Assembly (NCBI GenBank): GCA_027946365.1
Contig: JAPEUQ010000001.1
Span: 3,658,001 to 3,722,000 of the forward strand
DNA: 64,000 nt
Direction: 5' to 3'
DNA from: Kalmusia sp. IMI 367209
Lineage: Eukaryota > Ascomycota > Dothideomycetes > Pleosporales > Didymosphaeriaceae
The position numbers and the translations under genes were made by a program. The notes under the pieces were generated by a model. It saw only the letters and a list, made by a program, of their open reading frames with translations, made no database searches and was not told where the DNA came from. This document shows, piece by piece, positions 23,176 to 35,654 of the stretch (positions are counted from its first letter, which is position 1; each line of letters opens with the position of its first letter).

Positions 23176-24462
23176 TCATTCGTGGCAGTGGTAGTGGCAA
23201 GGCTCACGGTCTCTAGGCGACGTGGCTTCGGGAGCCTTGCCCAGGAGTTCCGATCTGCGCACTCTGTACACTCCTTTCAAGACAATGTCTATGAGAAACT
23301 CCTGTGGAAGTTGCTTGAGAGAATCGGTTCTCGTCATTACTCGAGCAATTTCCTCTGGAAATTCAAGTATAGCTATATCGGACACGAAGCGGAGGAGGGG
23401 ATGCTCGTAGGGAGCATCCTTGAGGGCGTCATAGATGTGACAAACGTTTTTGAGAAGCACAGAGACATCATCGTTTGAAGTCTCTCTGAGCCAGGATATC
23501 ATGCCGTCCATGATTTCATCCTTGAAGTCGGTATCGTCGAACTTATAGCCGAGGAGATATGCATCCGTGAGTGTAAACCACTCCTGGTTGGGAGAGGTAT
23601 CAAGAGATTCTCGAGATACACCCTTGGTCAACATTCTGGTATGAAGTGGTCTCGAATAGAGCCATTGGAGATAGACCTTGAACGCTGATGGCTTTTGGTC
23701 TGGTAACGAAATATAGGAAGAGGACGGGTCACGAGCTTGCATAATGAATAGCGATTGGTTCAAGAGTTCTTCATGCACCGTGAAGTCGACATGATTGGGC
23801 TCGCCGCCAACGCGAACAGTCACAACCTTTCCACCAAAGCTGTAATACCGTCATCAGCGCAATTGTGTCAAATTTCTCCTCTTCACTCACTTGAAAATGT
23901 GATTCTGACGCTGACGCTCAACTGCACGCGGGCAACTGTTCTGCTGGGACACATTGTTGTCGATCTTTCCGGACTCAGGCACTGCTGTCTGTGTTCCGCT
24001 GAGGTTCATCTGCGGTATGTTCTCTCCAGGCTGCCCAAAACGAGGGGATGACTCCGTTGTTACTCTCTGCGGGAGATTCGGCGTATTGAATATCAAGTTA
24101 TCCATAGCCGAAGCTTGCCCGTTGGCTAGTCCAGATGACGACATTGTAGATAGACCAACAGAAGCCGCTCCCATATTACCACCAGCTAGTGGAGACGAAA
24201 AGCTAGACGCATGTGGCCTCGGTGCCCAAGGCGACAGAGCCGATGAAGAACCGGCGTTCAACTCAGCGGTCCGTGCAGCAGCACGCTGGCCAGCAGATGA
24301 ACCAAAGTTCAACACAGATGTGACAGGCGTAGGGGTTCCGAGCGTAGCAGTCTGCGGCATGGAAGCAACCGGAGTGGTAGATGCGGGTGTAGCTGTTGGC
24401 GTGAGCCTCTGAGCCTGCAGCTGAGCCTGCGGCTGAGCCTGCTGTTGAAGCGGTGGATGCAT
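23176..24462 (-). CDS. BTB/POZ domain protein with a long disordered N-terminus
   Basis: Two exons, 23891-24462 and 23176-23839, join in frame to 411 residues. The first exon codes a Gln/Ala/Thr/Ser/Pro-rich N-terminus starting MHPPLQQQAQPQ. The splice joins HIF to NFGGKVVTVRVGGEPNHVDF, the typical opening of fungal BTB domains. The BTB core follows (VHEELLNQSLFIMQA, FKVYLQWLYSRPL) and then a helical BACK-like region with EIMDGMISWLRE. Fungal BTB proteins of this kind are often Cul3 adaptors or of unknown role. No kelch or MATH domain is present. The Gln-rich N-terminus is unusual for the family and could serve in transcription or condensate formation, but that is inference. Confidence 0.85.
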
Positions 24463-25201
24463 CGTGCAAGTGGTAAGAGTTAGTTGAGTTGAGTTAAGAT
24501 GATGTTAAGTTGATGTGATGTGGCCAGCCGTCATTGCGTGCAAAGCAGACAAAAGCAGACGGCAGGCTCACTTGCTCACCTGAACATGTATGCGCTGGGA
24601 TTAGATCCTGAGGTAGGAACGACTAATATGGATGTGCGTTAGGTAAACGTAGGGGCGATGATCACTGGGTGGACGTTGCTAGCAAATGGCTGGTATCTGC
24701 GGCAACCGACACCCATCTTGCTGCCCTCATATGGCGATATATCTCTTGTGTGCATCCCTCGCCCATTGCCTTCGTAACTTGGAATCTGAAACCACATAGA
24801 ACATCACCAACACACATCCTTAGAAGTCTTCAACTCTTCTTATTTGCTTTTGTGCTCAATCCCAAATATTTCTTGTCATACATAATACACGGCGCGCGCG
24901 CTCAACGCAAAAACTCGCTCGCTCGACATGCGCATAAACGAAAATCAACAATGATAAGAAACGTATCAGCGAATGCAAACATGCTTACAAGAAGCAGAAA
25001 TCAGGAACAAGATCAGAAGAACGCCGTCTGGGTATCGTACAAGCCATGCCGCGCGTAGAACATTGATGTCAAAGTCAGGGACAAAAAGAAAGGCGAAAAG
25101 GCACAGCCGTAGACGGCCGTTATGTACGCATGGCGTCATGCTCGTTTTGCAGTCATCAAGCCGCTCAACTCACTCCAGCCCACAATCCTTCACCTATCCG
25201 C
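24463..25201. other. Intergenic region upstream of the BTB gene
   Basis: Includes short GTTAAG/GTTGAG-rich DNA just 5' of the BTB start (24470-24510), probably its 5' UTR and promoter, and the 3' flank of the next minus gene. No other feature is seen. Confidence 0.45.
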
Positions 25202-27300
25202 CTAAAAGAAGCCACTTCCAAACCCACCATGCTTCTCCAGCGGCGTCGCCCAAGCCTCCGGACTCGCCACATCCTCCCGGCTGCTACTCGCCGTACTGCT
25301 CCCCACGCCCTCATTCGCCCTCGGCGTGGTTGCCTCGTTACTCGCAATAATCGCGTCAGGGGAAGGCGTCGGATACGATGGCGACGCCGCACTAATGAAC
25401 TTGTGCACGCGAGCGTGTAGATCGGCGAGGTCGCGCTGGAGCGTGGAGACTTGCGCTTCAAGAAGTTTACGGGCGTGGCGCTCGTGCTGGAGTGAGCTTT
25501 GGAGGGTGACGAGTTGAGCTTGTAAATCCGTGGTAGGATCCTGGGTGTGGAAGTCGTTGGATACTGGGAATTCGGTAACAGCAGAAAGCGGCTGTACTTT
25601 GGGCGACTCAGGCGCCGGTTGCTCGTCCTCATACTGTCTAAACTGCAGCGTGTTATTACTGCCTTTGCTTGAGTGGTGCGAACCCTGTCGCTGACTTGAG
25701 GCAGACGAGCTCCTATTGCGTGATCTGCGGCCTTTCGGCGCATTTTCGAGGATGATGGTTTGGCGGTTGTTGCGACCGGAGAGTCGGCGGACGGACGCAT
25801 CAAGAGTACGCATGTTCTCTTCCAAATGCTTTACGCGGTCCTCGATGGAGATGCGGCGCTCGGAGCGAGCGGGTACTGCTGCAGGTTCCTCAGAACCTTC
25901 GTCATCGGAGAAATCGCTCTTCAGGTTGCCAAAGTTGAAGGCTTCCACTGGGAGCTGGGTTTGAGAGACGTCTGGCTCGTGCTGAGCTACTACTGTTGGA
26001 GCATACGTAGGCACGGACTTCGTCACAACTTCCTCTAATGCGGGAGCAGCATCCTGGGGCTCTGCACTTCGCACCGTCTCCACAGTCTGTGCTGTGCGCG
26101 GCCGTGGCGTGTTCGTGCTGTACACGCTTCCGGAAGCATAGCTGCTCCGCCAGTACCGTATCTCGGCGCTCCGTCTCCGTTCCACGGAGGGTCTACCCTT
26201 CACAAGTTCGCGCAAGTTTCCTGCACTCCGCGATTTGCGCTTCGATTGCACTGAATGAGCCGATTGCCGAGCATGAGGCGGGCTTGACAAAGCAATACCA
26301 ATCTGCGGCGACGGTATGGACTCTCCGTCATGCCGCTCTTCCCAAGTCTCTAGCCTTTTATCTCGGCCATTCAAGCTCTGCGTCTCAGACACAGTATGGA
26401 CGTTTGGCAAAGTTGCTCTTCGGCGACTGAAGTCTGGCGTGGGAGCTTCAAACGTGAGATACTCATGCGGCGGACTGATTTCTTGAGGAGCATTCACATT
26501 CATGGGGAACGGGAGATGCTGGCCCAAGGGGTTGATAGGCGCGGGCTCTTCGACGTCCAAATCGGAGATTCGACCGCGACGAATCGGTGGTTTTCTCTCC
26601 GAGGATGCTCTTGTCATTCCGATGTCCTGTTGGGATTAGTTCTGCATCGAATCAAGGCTTGAAAACCTACGCTGACGCGTTGAGACTGTCGTTGTGTCTG
26701 CGCTCGTTGCGGGGTTTGGACTTCGTCCTCCTCCGACCCATCCCTGCTTCTTCGCCCGAACATCTTTCGAAAGACATTGCGTAGGCCGCTCTTACGCTTC
26801 TTCCTAGAAGACAATCGTGTGGGCGTCTCTGGATACGACGGGAGCGGGCTTGGAGACGCGATTGAAATCGGCTCGGTAGCACTTCTCCGGTGTCTCTCAG
26901 GTGTAGTTTGCATGCGGACAGCCAATTGCTTCGGTGGCGATTGACGGGGTTCGTCTCGTATTTGTGGATGCTCTTCTGGCTGGACTGAGGTCTGTTGATG
27001 GGGCTCTACTTGGATAACGGGTGGAGCTGGCGGAGGAGCATGAGGTGGTTCCGGAGGATGCTGCATAGGATCCACTTGGGCGTCTTGCGGTAACGATGAA
27101 GACAGAGTTCCATGCTTTTCAGCGAATTTCTTCTCTTCATCCTCATTCAATGGTACATCTTCGGTGATGGGTATTGGCCCGCTGATCTTGAGGTCTCCCC
27201 GCCGGATAGCCTCGGCCTTCCAGCTCGAACGCTGCAAGTTGCCATGCAAATTGCCCTCCACGCTCATGTTGGGGGTAATGGAATCGTCCTGTGTGAGCAT
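25202..27300 (-). CDS. Disordered, C-terminal coiled-coil fungal protein, function unknown
   Basis: Exons are 26671-27300 and 25202-26626, separated by a 44-bp intron, giving 684 residues. The N-terminal part is Pro/Glu-rich with a PPAPP stretch and a strongly basic patch (RLSSRKKRKSGLRNVFRKMF) that could bind membrane or act as a nuclear signal. The middle has many RxxS phosphosites (RRRSAEIRYWRSS). Two coiled-coil segments follow: one near RISIEDRVKHLEENMRTLD and a longer one near LQAQLVTLQSSLQHERHARK. It ends in GGFGSGFF. The ATG at 27300 follows a possible CACAG acceptor, so a further 5' exon cannot be ruled out. The layout suggests a cytoskeletal or polarity scaffold, but I do not recognise the family. 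Confidence 0.78.
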
Positions 27301-27608
27301 CAAAGCGACTTCTACTCAGTAGAGCAAGCAGGACCAAGGCGTTGCAGGAAACGAAGCAGCTCTAGATGTTTCAAGCACTGGGAAGCTCTGACTAACTTTC
27401 CATGACCCTAAACAGCTACGTAGATAGACATTAGACGGAACTACAATTGCTAGCATGAAGTCGCAGAACAATCCGAGAAAGGCCACCGGTTGCGCCCCAG
27501 CAGCGGCCCCACAGTCGGTAACGGATTGCGCAATAATAATGCCGAGGGCTAAGAATGTAAAGATTTGAAAATGAGCGAGCGACGAGATCCGAAACTGAGG
27601 GCGACGAG

Positions 27609-27645
<37 letters not shown>

Positions 27646-28908
27646 ACGACGGGAAGAAAGTATAACTATGTATCAAACGCAAGCGTCATGTACAGGGGCG
27701 GCGGTGTGGAGGGGCGGGAAGCTCATGCCGGACTATGGATGGCGCATAGCGAATTGAGGAAACGTGCCGTGCAGAGCGCGGGAAGGGGCGGGCCAGAGAG
27801 CGAGATTATAATAGCACAATGCTCGGGAGAGGCTAGGAGGCAACGTCAAGCCAGCAGAAGCGTGGGCGCAGAAGGTTGGATTTGCTGCATGCATGTTTGA
27901 AAAGGGTCGACAGGCCACGGCCGCCTCCAAAGTGCAGGCTAGTGGGATGCATGGGGTCCACCTGCGGGAGGCGAGGATTAGCGGGGCGCGTGCACGCGTT
28001 TCAGAGCCAGATAGTGGACGTGGTGTGATGAGAAAGGGCAAAGCGCGAGCAGGGCACGAGGCCTGGCGAGCCCGAGAGTAGTGCATGGCGTTCTCTGACA
28101 GCACACACGGTCGACACACGGTTGCTCGCGGACGAATCCAGCAGGACAGCACAAAACCAGCGGCGGCGGCGAAGGTTTGGCACTCGGAGCCCAGCCAGAC
28201 CCTGGGAGCATATGCACGCGACGAGATGGTCGTTTCGCGCCCGCGGCCTCCAAGCGCGTCAGCCACAGCAATTGGCGGGCTCTAGCGTGCCTCGCTGTCG
28301 CTTTGTGCAGACTTGCGCTGCCTCGGGTCGTCGACGAGAGAAGGCTGCGCTCAGGGCCATCGACGGGTATCGATACCGGGAGTATAGCAACGTGGCTAGC
28401 TCGTCGACACGGGTCCTTCATTGCCATGTCAGCTCTTCCGCTAGGCGCCGCCAGAGCAGTCGTCGGCATTGCGACTTCATCTCTCTGGGACGAGCGAGTC
28501 GAGCGCCATCCCAACCCGTTCGTTCCCCAACGTTGCGTGCAGGAAAAAGCCACCCCCCCACCACCACCAAGGTTCACGCCTCTCCGGTCTAAAGTCGATG
28601 CTAAGATGGCGCGCAGATAGCAGTAGCCCCAACCGACAACCGGCAGTGTGCTCATTTGTTTTTCGATAGCTGACCATGCGCCGACGGGGTTAGTCCCCGC
28701 CGTTTGAGTGTGAAGTCGCCTGTCTGCAGCCAAGTCACGCTGCATGCAGCAGCCATGCTTCCCCCTTCTCTGTACGGCCAGTACGCGCATCGATGCGTAT
28801 AGTGCGTTGCCGTAACCCCGACGGCGGATGCGACTTGCAGATGGTTACCAGAGCCTCAGTCCCGGCTGACTTTCGTTCAGCTGTAGCATGTGCGTCCCTT
28901 ACCAACGG
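27301..28908. other. GC-rich 1.6-kb intergenic region
   Basis: Long frames exist on both strands here, but they overlap each other, are Ala/Arg/Cys-rich and match no family, which is what GC-rich non-coding DNA gives. A (GAC/GGC)n repeat lies at 27601-27653. It probably includes the promoter of the 25202-27300 gene. Confidence 0.5.
27601..27653. repeat. (CGA/CGG)n imperfect trinucleotide repeat
   Basis: About 17 GAC, GGC or GAG triplets in a row, non-coding as far as I can tell. Its translation as poly-Thr/Ala is an artefact. Confidence 0.85.
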
Positions 28909-31543
28909 TCATACAGCACTTGGTTCGTCCACGTAGACCTCTGCAATGTTAGGGTACCGCAGGTCGGCATTCTCCTCGAGGAAGTCCATCCACGCTTTGA
29001 GAAATTTGCTGCCCCTGCAGTGCATACAAGTTAGCCGATTTGGATGTGATGGGTGCCCTGCAACACAATACACGAAGCGTGAGGGGGTGTTGCAGTGCGC
29101 ATGCGTCGTCCTCCCGCAGCGGAAAACAGACCAGAGCTTCGGGACGCTTGACGCTTAGGGTGCAAGAGCTGTGACAAGACAGCGGTACGTACCTGCCAAC
29201 CGTGTCCGAATCCCCAATAACGCATAGGTGCCTTTTCGGACGCGTCATAGCGACTGCAAAAACGTTAGTGAAATGCACTTTGTGTAAGATCGTCCCCGCA
29301 TGCAACGAGATGCAGGAGCGGAGATTGAGCTCGTCTTGTCTCACCGTTCAATCGTCGCTTTTCGCCTAGGAACCCAACTTCATGGTCCGCATTGCTGCGC
29401 ACCAAGCTCACTATAACGGCTTCCTTTTCGCGGCCTTGGAAGCCATCTACGGAGCCCATTTCAATGCCCGGATATGCTTCTTTGAGCATTCCAGAAAGCA
29501 GCGCTAGCTATAGAAGAAAGGTGGTCAGTCATGGCATGGTGCGGGGCCACCGTGCGTTCAGGCGGCGTATGTCATGCATGGAGATCGCCTTACCTGGGCA
29601 TTGTATGGGGTAACTACCGCTATATCTTCTGCTTTGACACCAGCTTCTGTGAGGTTATTGACATGGACTTTGACAAGTGCCGCCTCCGCGTCATTGGACT
29701 TGCTGTCTCCGAGACTCATGCCTTTCCCGCCCTTCTTGATCTCCTCGTCCTCGGTCTTCTCAGGGAAGTCTCCCCCTTGCGTGTCCCAGAAGACAATGGG
29801 CTCGCGCGTGTCGTCGGTATCGTCGACGCTGTAGGGAAGATCCTTGAGCAATCTGTGTTTGACGGAATCAGCAGCAATAAGTTTCGAATCGTATAGCTCT
29901 GATGAGGGAAATTGCATGATCCTCGCGTGCATGCGATATTGTGTTGTTAGCATCCGTTTGATAGACGGACCGTGTAGGGCGAGTAACCTGTCGAATAGTG
30001 TCGTTTCTAACGTCATAGATGCCACCGGCTTTACTGACGCTTCGGCACCACCAACGGCATCGTCATTGCCTGTGGTTTTGCTATCCTGTCCTTTCTTGGC
30101 ATTCTTTTTGTTGCTTTCTTTCTTCACCGCTTTCGCTTCCTTGGAGTTAAGTGACTTGATGGTGGGCGGCAATTGAAGATGGTCACCAGCAAGGACTAGC
30201 TTGGAAGCTTTAACCCACAGCAGAGGAACCCAGCATTGGGCCTCCAAGGCCTGACTCGCCTCGTCGACTATTACAATGTCGAACTCTTGCCCTTTGAGAT
30301 GGAAACCACCCGCTCCATGCAGTGTTGCGAGCACGACCTTGCTGCCGCGAATTAGGTTGTCGACACAGCCCCTTTCCCGTTCCCGGTATTCCTTTCGCAA
30401 CTCCTTGAGGTCCGTGTAAATCTGTCGACGTTCCTTTGCGTTGCGCGTCTTGCGAATGGAGCCTTGTTTATCGTCCATCTCCTTTCGTATGTCCTGGACG
30501 AGAGCTGCAGCTTCAGAAGTGCGCGTGAGTATTTCGAGAGAGTGATTCAAGACAGAGGGGAGAAGGCGCGCAGGGTGTCCTAGGCGAATCATAGGAACCT
30601 TGTGTGGAGCAAGCCTCTCAACAATGTTGTCTACTGATATGTTCGACGGACCGCAAACCAGGATGCGGAGCTTTTGTTTTAGTAGTTGTAGTATTAGTTC
30701 TATTAGTGTATGAGTTTTTCCGGTCCCTGGAGGACCGTGAATCAAGGCAAATTCACGCGAAGCGAGAGCAAATCTGATAGCCTCTTTCTGGCTGTCGTTT
30801 AGAGCGGGATCTATCCACTCGAGCTTGTGGAGAGGGTTCAACGGATCATTCAGATCTGATGGAAGAGGCGAGGGGGAGCCTTGGCCGAACAGGACTCGCA
30901 TGAATGGGGTGTAGTCTTGGTCGGAAAGCTTTTGGAGGCTGTTCATTGTCTGGTTCATCCTGCATGGAATCATTACGACTGGAAAACCATGTATGAAGAG
31001 GTCGATGCGTACCTCTTGTAAGTGATGTCGTTTGCCAGCTTGACTCTACTCTCGTCGTTAGCTCCAATAATCCCCAGAGGAGCTGATTTGCAACACTGAC
31101 AGCCACAGCTTCCCACCGGTTGGAACATCGGTATCTTCTTTATCGAGCACGATCTCCACATTCTCTCGCCTTAGACGTAGTACGACGCCCTCTACGCCCT
31201 TCTTCGCGAGATCTCGCTTCTCAGACTTCTTCGCGCTCCCGGCAGGCTGGTCCTGGATGGCAACGATATCGCCCACCCTGATGCCATGTTCGGGAATGTC
31301 TGCCTTGTCGCCTTTCGTCACTACGGCAGGGTCAAGTCCGAGCTCGACGACTGTTTTGCCGCCAAGGCCAGTGCGTATAGAAGAAACATTAAGGTTCAGG
31401 ATAGCCAGCCCTGCACGCGAGAGCGCTGTGGGCGTATGCGACGACAGGAGCGCGTTTGTTTCTGCGAGCTCGGCCTGCAGTTCCGCATCGAGCAGGGTGA
31501 GCTGCGTCGCCGCAAAGGAGGGGATGTCTGTGGGTTCCAACAT
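28909..31543 (-). CDS. HCS1: SF1B DNA/RNA helicase, HCS1/IGHMBP2 type
   Basis: Six exons (31101-31543, 31013-31045, 29594-30959, 29345-29507, 29193-29253, 28909-29014) close to 723 residues. Seen: Walker A GPPGTGKTHT, the Upf1-like GPSNISVDNIVERL (motif Ia), Walker B VDEASQALE, LAGDHLQLPPTIKS (motif III), TQYRMHARIM (motif IV), SVDGFQGREKEAVIVSLVRS (motif V) and the NVAMTR-type motif VI (VAMTRPKRHLCVIGD). The N-terminal part has the IGHMBP2-type barrel and ends LWLVKLANDITYKR across an intron. Yeast HCS1 encodes DNA helicase A, found with DNA polymerase alpha. A Lys-rich insert follows motif III. It is head to head with NTH1, so a shared promoter is possible. The ATG at 31543 was chosen because the frame further upstream has none. 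Confidence 0.95.
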
Positions 31544-32019
31544 CGGGTGGAACTGGTTCGGCGACGCCGACAAGTCAAAACGCGAAAATTGAAGCTATCC
31601 AGAGGTGGTCATGAGCGGGCGCAAGCGCAGCCGTCTAGTCTCTAGTTTGTGCACGCGGGGTGGTGGGGTTTCAGTCTTCGCCCGACGCTCTGGTTTGGCA
31701 GGCACGACTCTCCACCTGGCCCTCGGCGACTGTGAAGCTCAAGGACCGTGAGCGATCCGCGATCATCGCAAGGACAGGTCTGCAACAGTGACGGTTCCTG
31801 CAGCTGCCGGTAGATGGGATGGCTGCAATAAGGCGCGGCTTAAGAGCTGCGGCGAGCTTCTGACTACCCGCCCGCCCTGATTGGCCCGCAGCTTGCTGCA
31901 CGGCTACACGCTCAATGACGCGGTCGAGCATCAAACGCGGCGCGTCAGACAGCTGCAGCTCTTTCTCCCCTTTTCTCCATCACTTGCTTCTGCTGTCATC
32001 CTTCCCATCCGAAGCCCCG
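31544..32019. promoter_or_regulatory. Divergent promoter region of HCS1 and NTH1
   Basis: 476 bp between the start codons of two DNA-metabolism genes. If NTH1 uses the upstream ATG at 31915 the spacer shrinks to 371 bp. I could not identify a specific binding site. Confidence 0.5.
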
Positions 32020-33338
32020 ATGCGCACCTCGCGCATATCCCGCGACACGTCCAGAATCCTCGCAGCGACTCGTAATCGTCCATTACGTCGCACCCGCGCC
32101 GCAAATGCTCTAAACACGGTTGAGGCTGGTGGTGTCGCAAAGGTCGGGAAACGCGAGTCAGAATCAGCTGTTCACGATGCCGCCGCGCACACCGACTCGG
32201 AATTGAGTTCTGTACCAGACGACTCGGCGTCGGACAGTGGAGAGGCGAGAGCCAGCCGGAAGCGAAAGAGGGGGCAGGCTGCGCCTGTGGTCGTGAAGCG
32301 GGAGGCTAGGGACGTCTCGATAACGGCAATTGCGTCGCCGAAGAAGGAGCCCAAGCCCAAGAAGGCTCGACGAGTGCCTGCGAAGAGGATCACTGGGAAG
32401 GATGGTGAGATCGACATGGACATGTTCGCCATGCTTCTGTGCTGATGTATACGGTAGGCAGCGTCAAGGTAGAGCCGCCGCCCAATTGGGAAGAAATGTA
32501 TGCCTTGACCAGGCAAATGCGGAACGAGAACGTCGCCCCCGTCGACACCATGGGGTGCGAAAGCCTCGCCGACCGCGCTGCCACCCCTCGAGACCAGAGG
32601 TTCCAGACGCTGGTCTCACTCATGTTGTCGAGCCAGACCAAGGATACAGTAACGAGTGTGGCCATAAAAGGCATGCAGGAGAATATGCCTGGCGGCTTCA
32701 ACCTCGAATCTGTGCTCGCCATTGAGCCTCCGGCACTCAATGCATTCATCAACAAGGTGGGCTTCCACAACCTCAAGACGAAATACATAAAACAAGCTGC
32801 CGAGATCCTGAGAGACAAATGGGATTCAGACATCCCAGGCACCATCGAAGGGCTGATCTCTCTTCCCGGCGTTGGGCCTAAGATGGCCTACCTTTGTATG
32901 AGCGCAGCTTGGGGGAGAGACGAAGGCATCGGGGTCGATGTGCATGTGCATAGAATCACTAACCTTTGGGGCTGGCATAAGACGAAGCAACCGGAAGAGA
33001 CAAGAGCGGCGCTGGAGTCGTGGCTGCCAAAGGAGAAATGGCACGACATCAACAACTTGCTTGTGGGTTTCGGTCAAAGTATCTGTTTGCCGGTTGGGAG
33101 GAAATGCGCTGACTGCAAGCTCGCCGACAAGGGACTCTGTCCGTCTGCAGCTGTCGGCAAAAAGACTAAGATCAAGGAAGAAATAACCGTTGCGGAGGCT
33201 GAAGGTCCCAACGGATTGACCGTTGTGGGCAAGAAGAGGACTGTTGCAAAGGAGAGAATTATAAAAGCCGAGGATGTGGAAGGGGAGGTAGCAGACATTG
33301 AAGACATAGGACAAACACGCTCTAGGCACTTTAGATGA
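32020..33338 (+). CDS. NTH1: Endonuclease III homologue, bifunctional DNA glycosylase/AP lyase
   Basis: Exons are 32020-32404 and 32458-33338, giving 421 residues. The enzyme removes oxidised pyrimidines and nicks the abasic site. Seen: the helix-hairpin-helix loop [12 protein letters not shown] with the catalytic Lys270, the GVDVHVHR stretch with Asp289, and a four-Cys cluster [19 protein letters not shown] for a [4Fe-4S] centre. The first three Cys have the usual spacing (6 and 2); the last gap is 7, not the 5 of E. coli Nth. The N-terminus ([13 protein letters not shown], then RKRKRG) fits a combined mitochondrial and nuclear signal. An in-frame ATG at 31915 would add 35 residues. The acidic/basic C-terminal tail is extra. 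Confidence 0.94.
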
Positions 33339-33997
33339 GCGATGTTTGTCGGTGTTGGTTTGCTCATCGATCAAGATGTCTTGATGTCACTTGAACCTAT
33401 TGAGAACGATCTTTCCGTGGATTATACCACGCATTTTCCACATCGATTCAACAAATTAACACTTCTCCAGATCTAGCACGCTTGGGGCATTCTTGTGAGC
33501 CACTAAGCTGCAAGGCCGCCTATTGAGGTCTCTCACGCCGATTCTAGAACTATAATCCTTGTCACCTTTGCTCTGTAGGTATTACTTAATGTTTCTATAT
33601 CCATGTTGTTGCCAAAAGCAATCGATTTCTTTGGTTAATCACCTAACATGTTCCAAAGTTGAGACGTGAAGCCTTTAGTCGTACCTTTCTTCTCCGGGTG
33701 TCGAGCTCCCGAGCCTACACTTCACCCGCGTCATACTTCGTCGCCGCATTCCCCACCCATCCGCGCTCTTCAGCTTTCTAAGCGTCGGCCAGCACTTCAA
33801 GCTTGGCGCGGTCGCGAGGTGAGACCTCTCGCCGAACCTTTACCATTTAAAGACTCCGCGACAGCCTACACAACTACAACCCCACCCACTACCAAACCCA
33901 CGTAAAGAGTCGAAGTGCGTTCCACTCCGAATTGCCGCTTACTACCAGCGGCTCACGACATCCGTTGCCTCCCACTCTGTTAGCACATTTCTCTGAA
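33339..33997. other. Intergenic region
   Basis: 3' flank of NTH1 and promoter of the next gene. The frame in front of the next ATG is open from 33932 but has no ATG. No site is recognised. Confidence 0.45.
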
Positions 33998-35470
33998 ATG
34001 GACAACGGAAACGAACCCAAGAACGGTGCCGCCTGCCGTCAATCCGACAGTAAAGTGCCCGCCGAGCAGAAAGATGCAACCGAGCCCACCGAATCTATCG
34101 TGTCGGCAGAGCCCATCACTTATGGCAAGGAAAGAAGGGACAAGGCAGAATACCGCTCGGAGCTCGGGGAGTTGACGGAGCTTGTAGCGCTCAAAGCACA
34201 ACGTGCACAGTACCCATTGTCGATTATCTTTGCGTACACTTGCCTGGCGGTGCTATTCATGCTCACCTTGGACGCTGGTGTTGTTGGCACACGCGGTATC
34301 ATCATGCCGACGTACTGGAAGACCGTCCAAGACTACGATGGTGTCAACCTCGAAGAGATCTCGTTGGCTAGCAAACTGGAGTCCCTTCAGAACATTGTCC
34401 TCCACAAGCGCCTTTTTGAAAACCATCCACAGTGTCTTGCTCGCGCCATCAACGATGCCCACGATCATTATGGCACTGTGCCATATCAATCAATCCAGTG
34501 CATACTTGACGGCACGATCGATTGGGCGCAGTCAGAGTGTGACAGGCTCCTGTTTACGCCTGAAGTTTCACGTAGTGGCTGGTCAAAAACCTGGTTTGCA
34601 GTTGTTGCAACCGTGAAGGGGAGTTACTATCAACTCAAAGACACTGTCCACCGCTGGTACAACATCAATGGCCAATTCTTTCATGACACCAAGAGTGCCG
34701 GGAACGTCGTTTTAGATCTAGCGCGCAGGCAGAAGCTTGTCAACGCTACCAAAACTGCTGCAGTTATGTCCCTGCCGCGGGGCTTTGAAATATCGTACAA
34801 CGAGCCCGGCCCTATTCATCGTCTTTTCTCGACTATACTACCAGACTCTAGCAATTTCACAGATATAGTGACCGAGTTGGACCACAAGCGACATTCTCTT
34901 GACCAAACCAAGGCCCGTTGTCAGAGGTTACTTCTCTTAAGTTGGAACTTACAACAGCAAATTCTGGTCCCCTTACAGGCATTTTTGGGGATATTGGTTG
35001 TGGTCTCCATTGCAATCGGGTAGGCTATCCTGTCATTCAATTCGGTTACGTAAATTTGCTTATATGTACACAGATTCTCCACATGCAAGAACGAATCTCA
35101 AAACAGACGCAACCTTTTTATGTCCGTTTTGAACATCATCGGCAGCCTTTTCGTTGAAATGATATTTCTGCCGGTGTACTTTAAGTATCTGGCGCTTGCA
35201 CGAGAACAATACTATATCGCGACGCCAACGACAGCATCTGTCGTGATTCATTACGTGGCAATCATATCCTTCATTATTCCACTGACTGTCGCGTGGCTTC
35301 TGCAATCAGTCTTTGACCACGGAATCCTATGGGCCCTGCAGGAGCTTTACGCAATCTTGTACGCCTCCGTCACCATCATTCCTGACGAGGTTCGAAAAAG
35401 CATCGGCAAGGTCGAAGTGCCAGGCAAGGAGGATCCACCGAGCGTCACCCACTCAGGGTATGTGCGATGA
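33998..35470 (+). CDS. Multi-pass membrane protein, function unknown
   Basis: Exons are 33998-35019 and 35074-35470, giving 472 residues. A polar N-terminus (MDNGNEPKNGAACRQ) is followed by a first membrane helix (YPLSIIFAYTCLAVLFMLTL), then a large soluble part of about 200 residues with paired Cys and several NxS/T sites. Then come a hydrophobic stretch (ILVPLQAFLGILVVVSIAIG, split by the intron) and two further segments in the second exon (IGSLFVEMIFLPVYFKYLAL and VIHYVAIISFIIPLTVAWLL). That makes about four membrane passes with one large luminal or extracellular loop. I do not recognise a family; similar orphan proteins are common in Pleosporales-type genomes. It opens the accessory block of the window. 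Confidence 0.75.
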
Positions 35471-35654
35471 CCTCCTGGACCGTGCACACATGGACCGTGC
35501 ACATTGTTGACTTATAGCTCCCGCTTTCCTTTGGCTCGCCTCAACCACACTCTTACCACCACAGTTCTACCGCACTCTTACCATCACAGTTCTACCACAG
35601 CTCCCCAGTACTCCAAAATTCTTTAAGCTACAGCTTCAGTTGCTACTATTCGTC

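Noticed and set aside
22836..23207. 123-codon minus-strand frame overlapping the end of the BTB gene
   Set aside because: Composition is not protein-like and it overlaps a well-supported exon in another frame.
27733..28790. Several long open frames on both strands in GC-rich DNA
   Set aside because: They overlap in many frames, are Arg/Ala/Cys-rich and show no family signature; long frames are expected by chance in GC-rich DNA because stop codons are rare.
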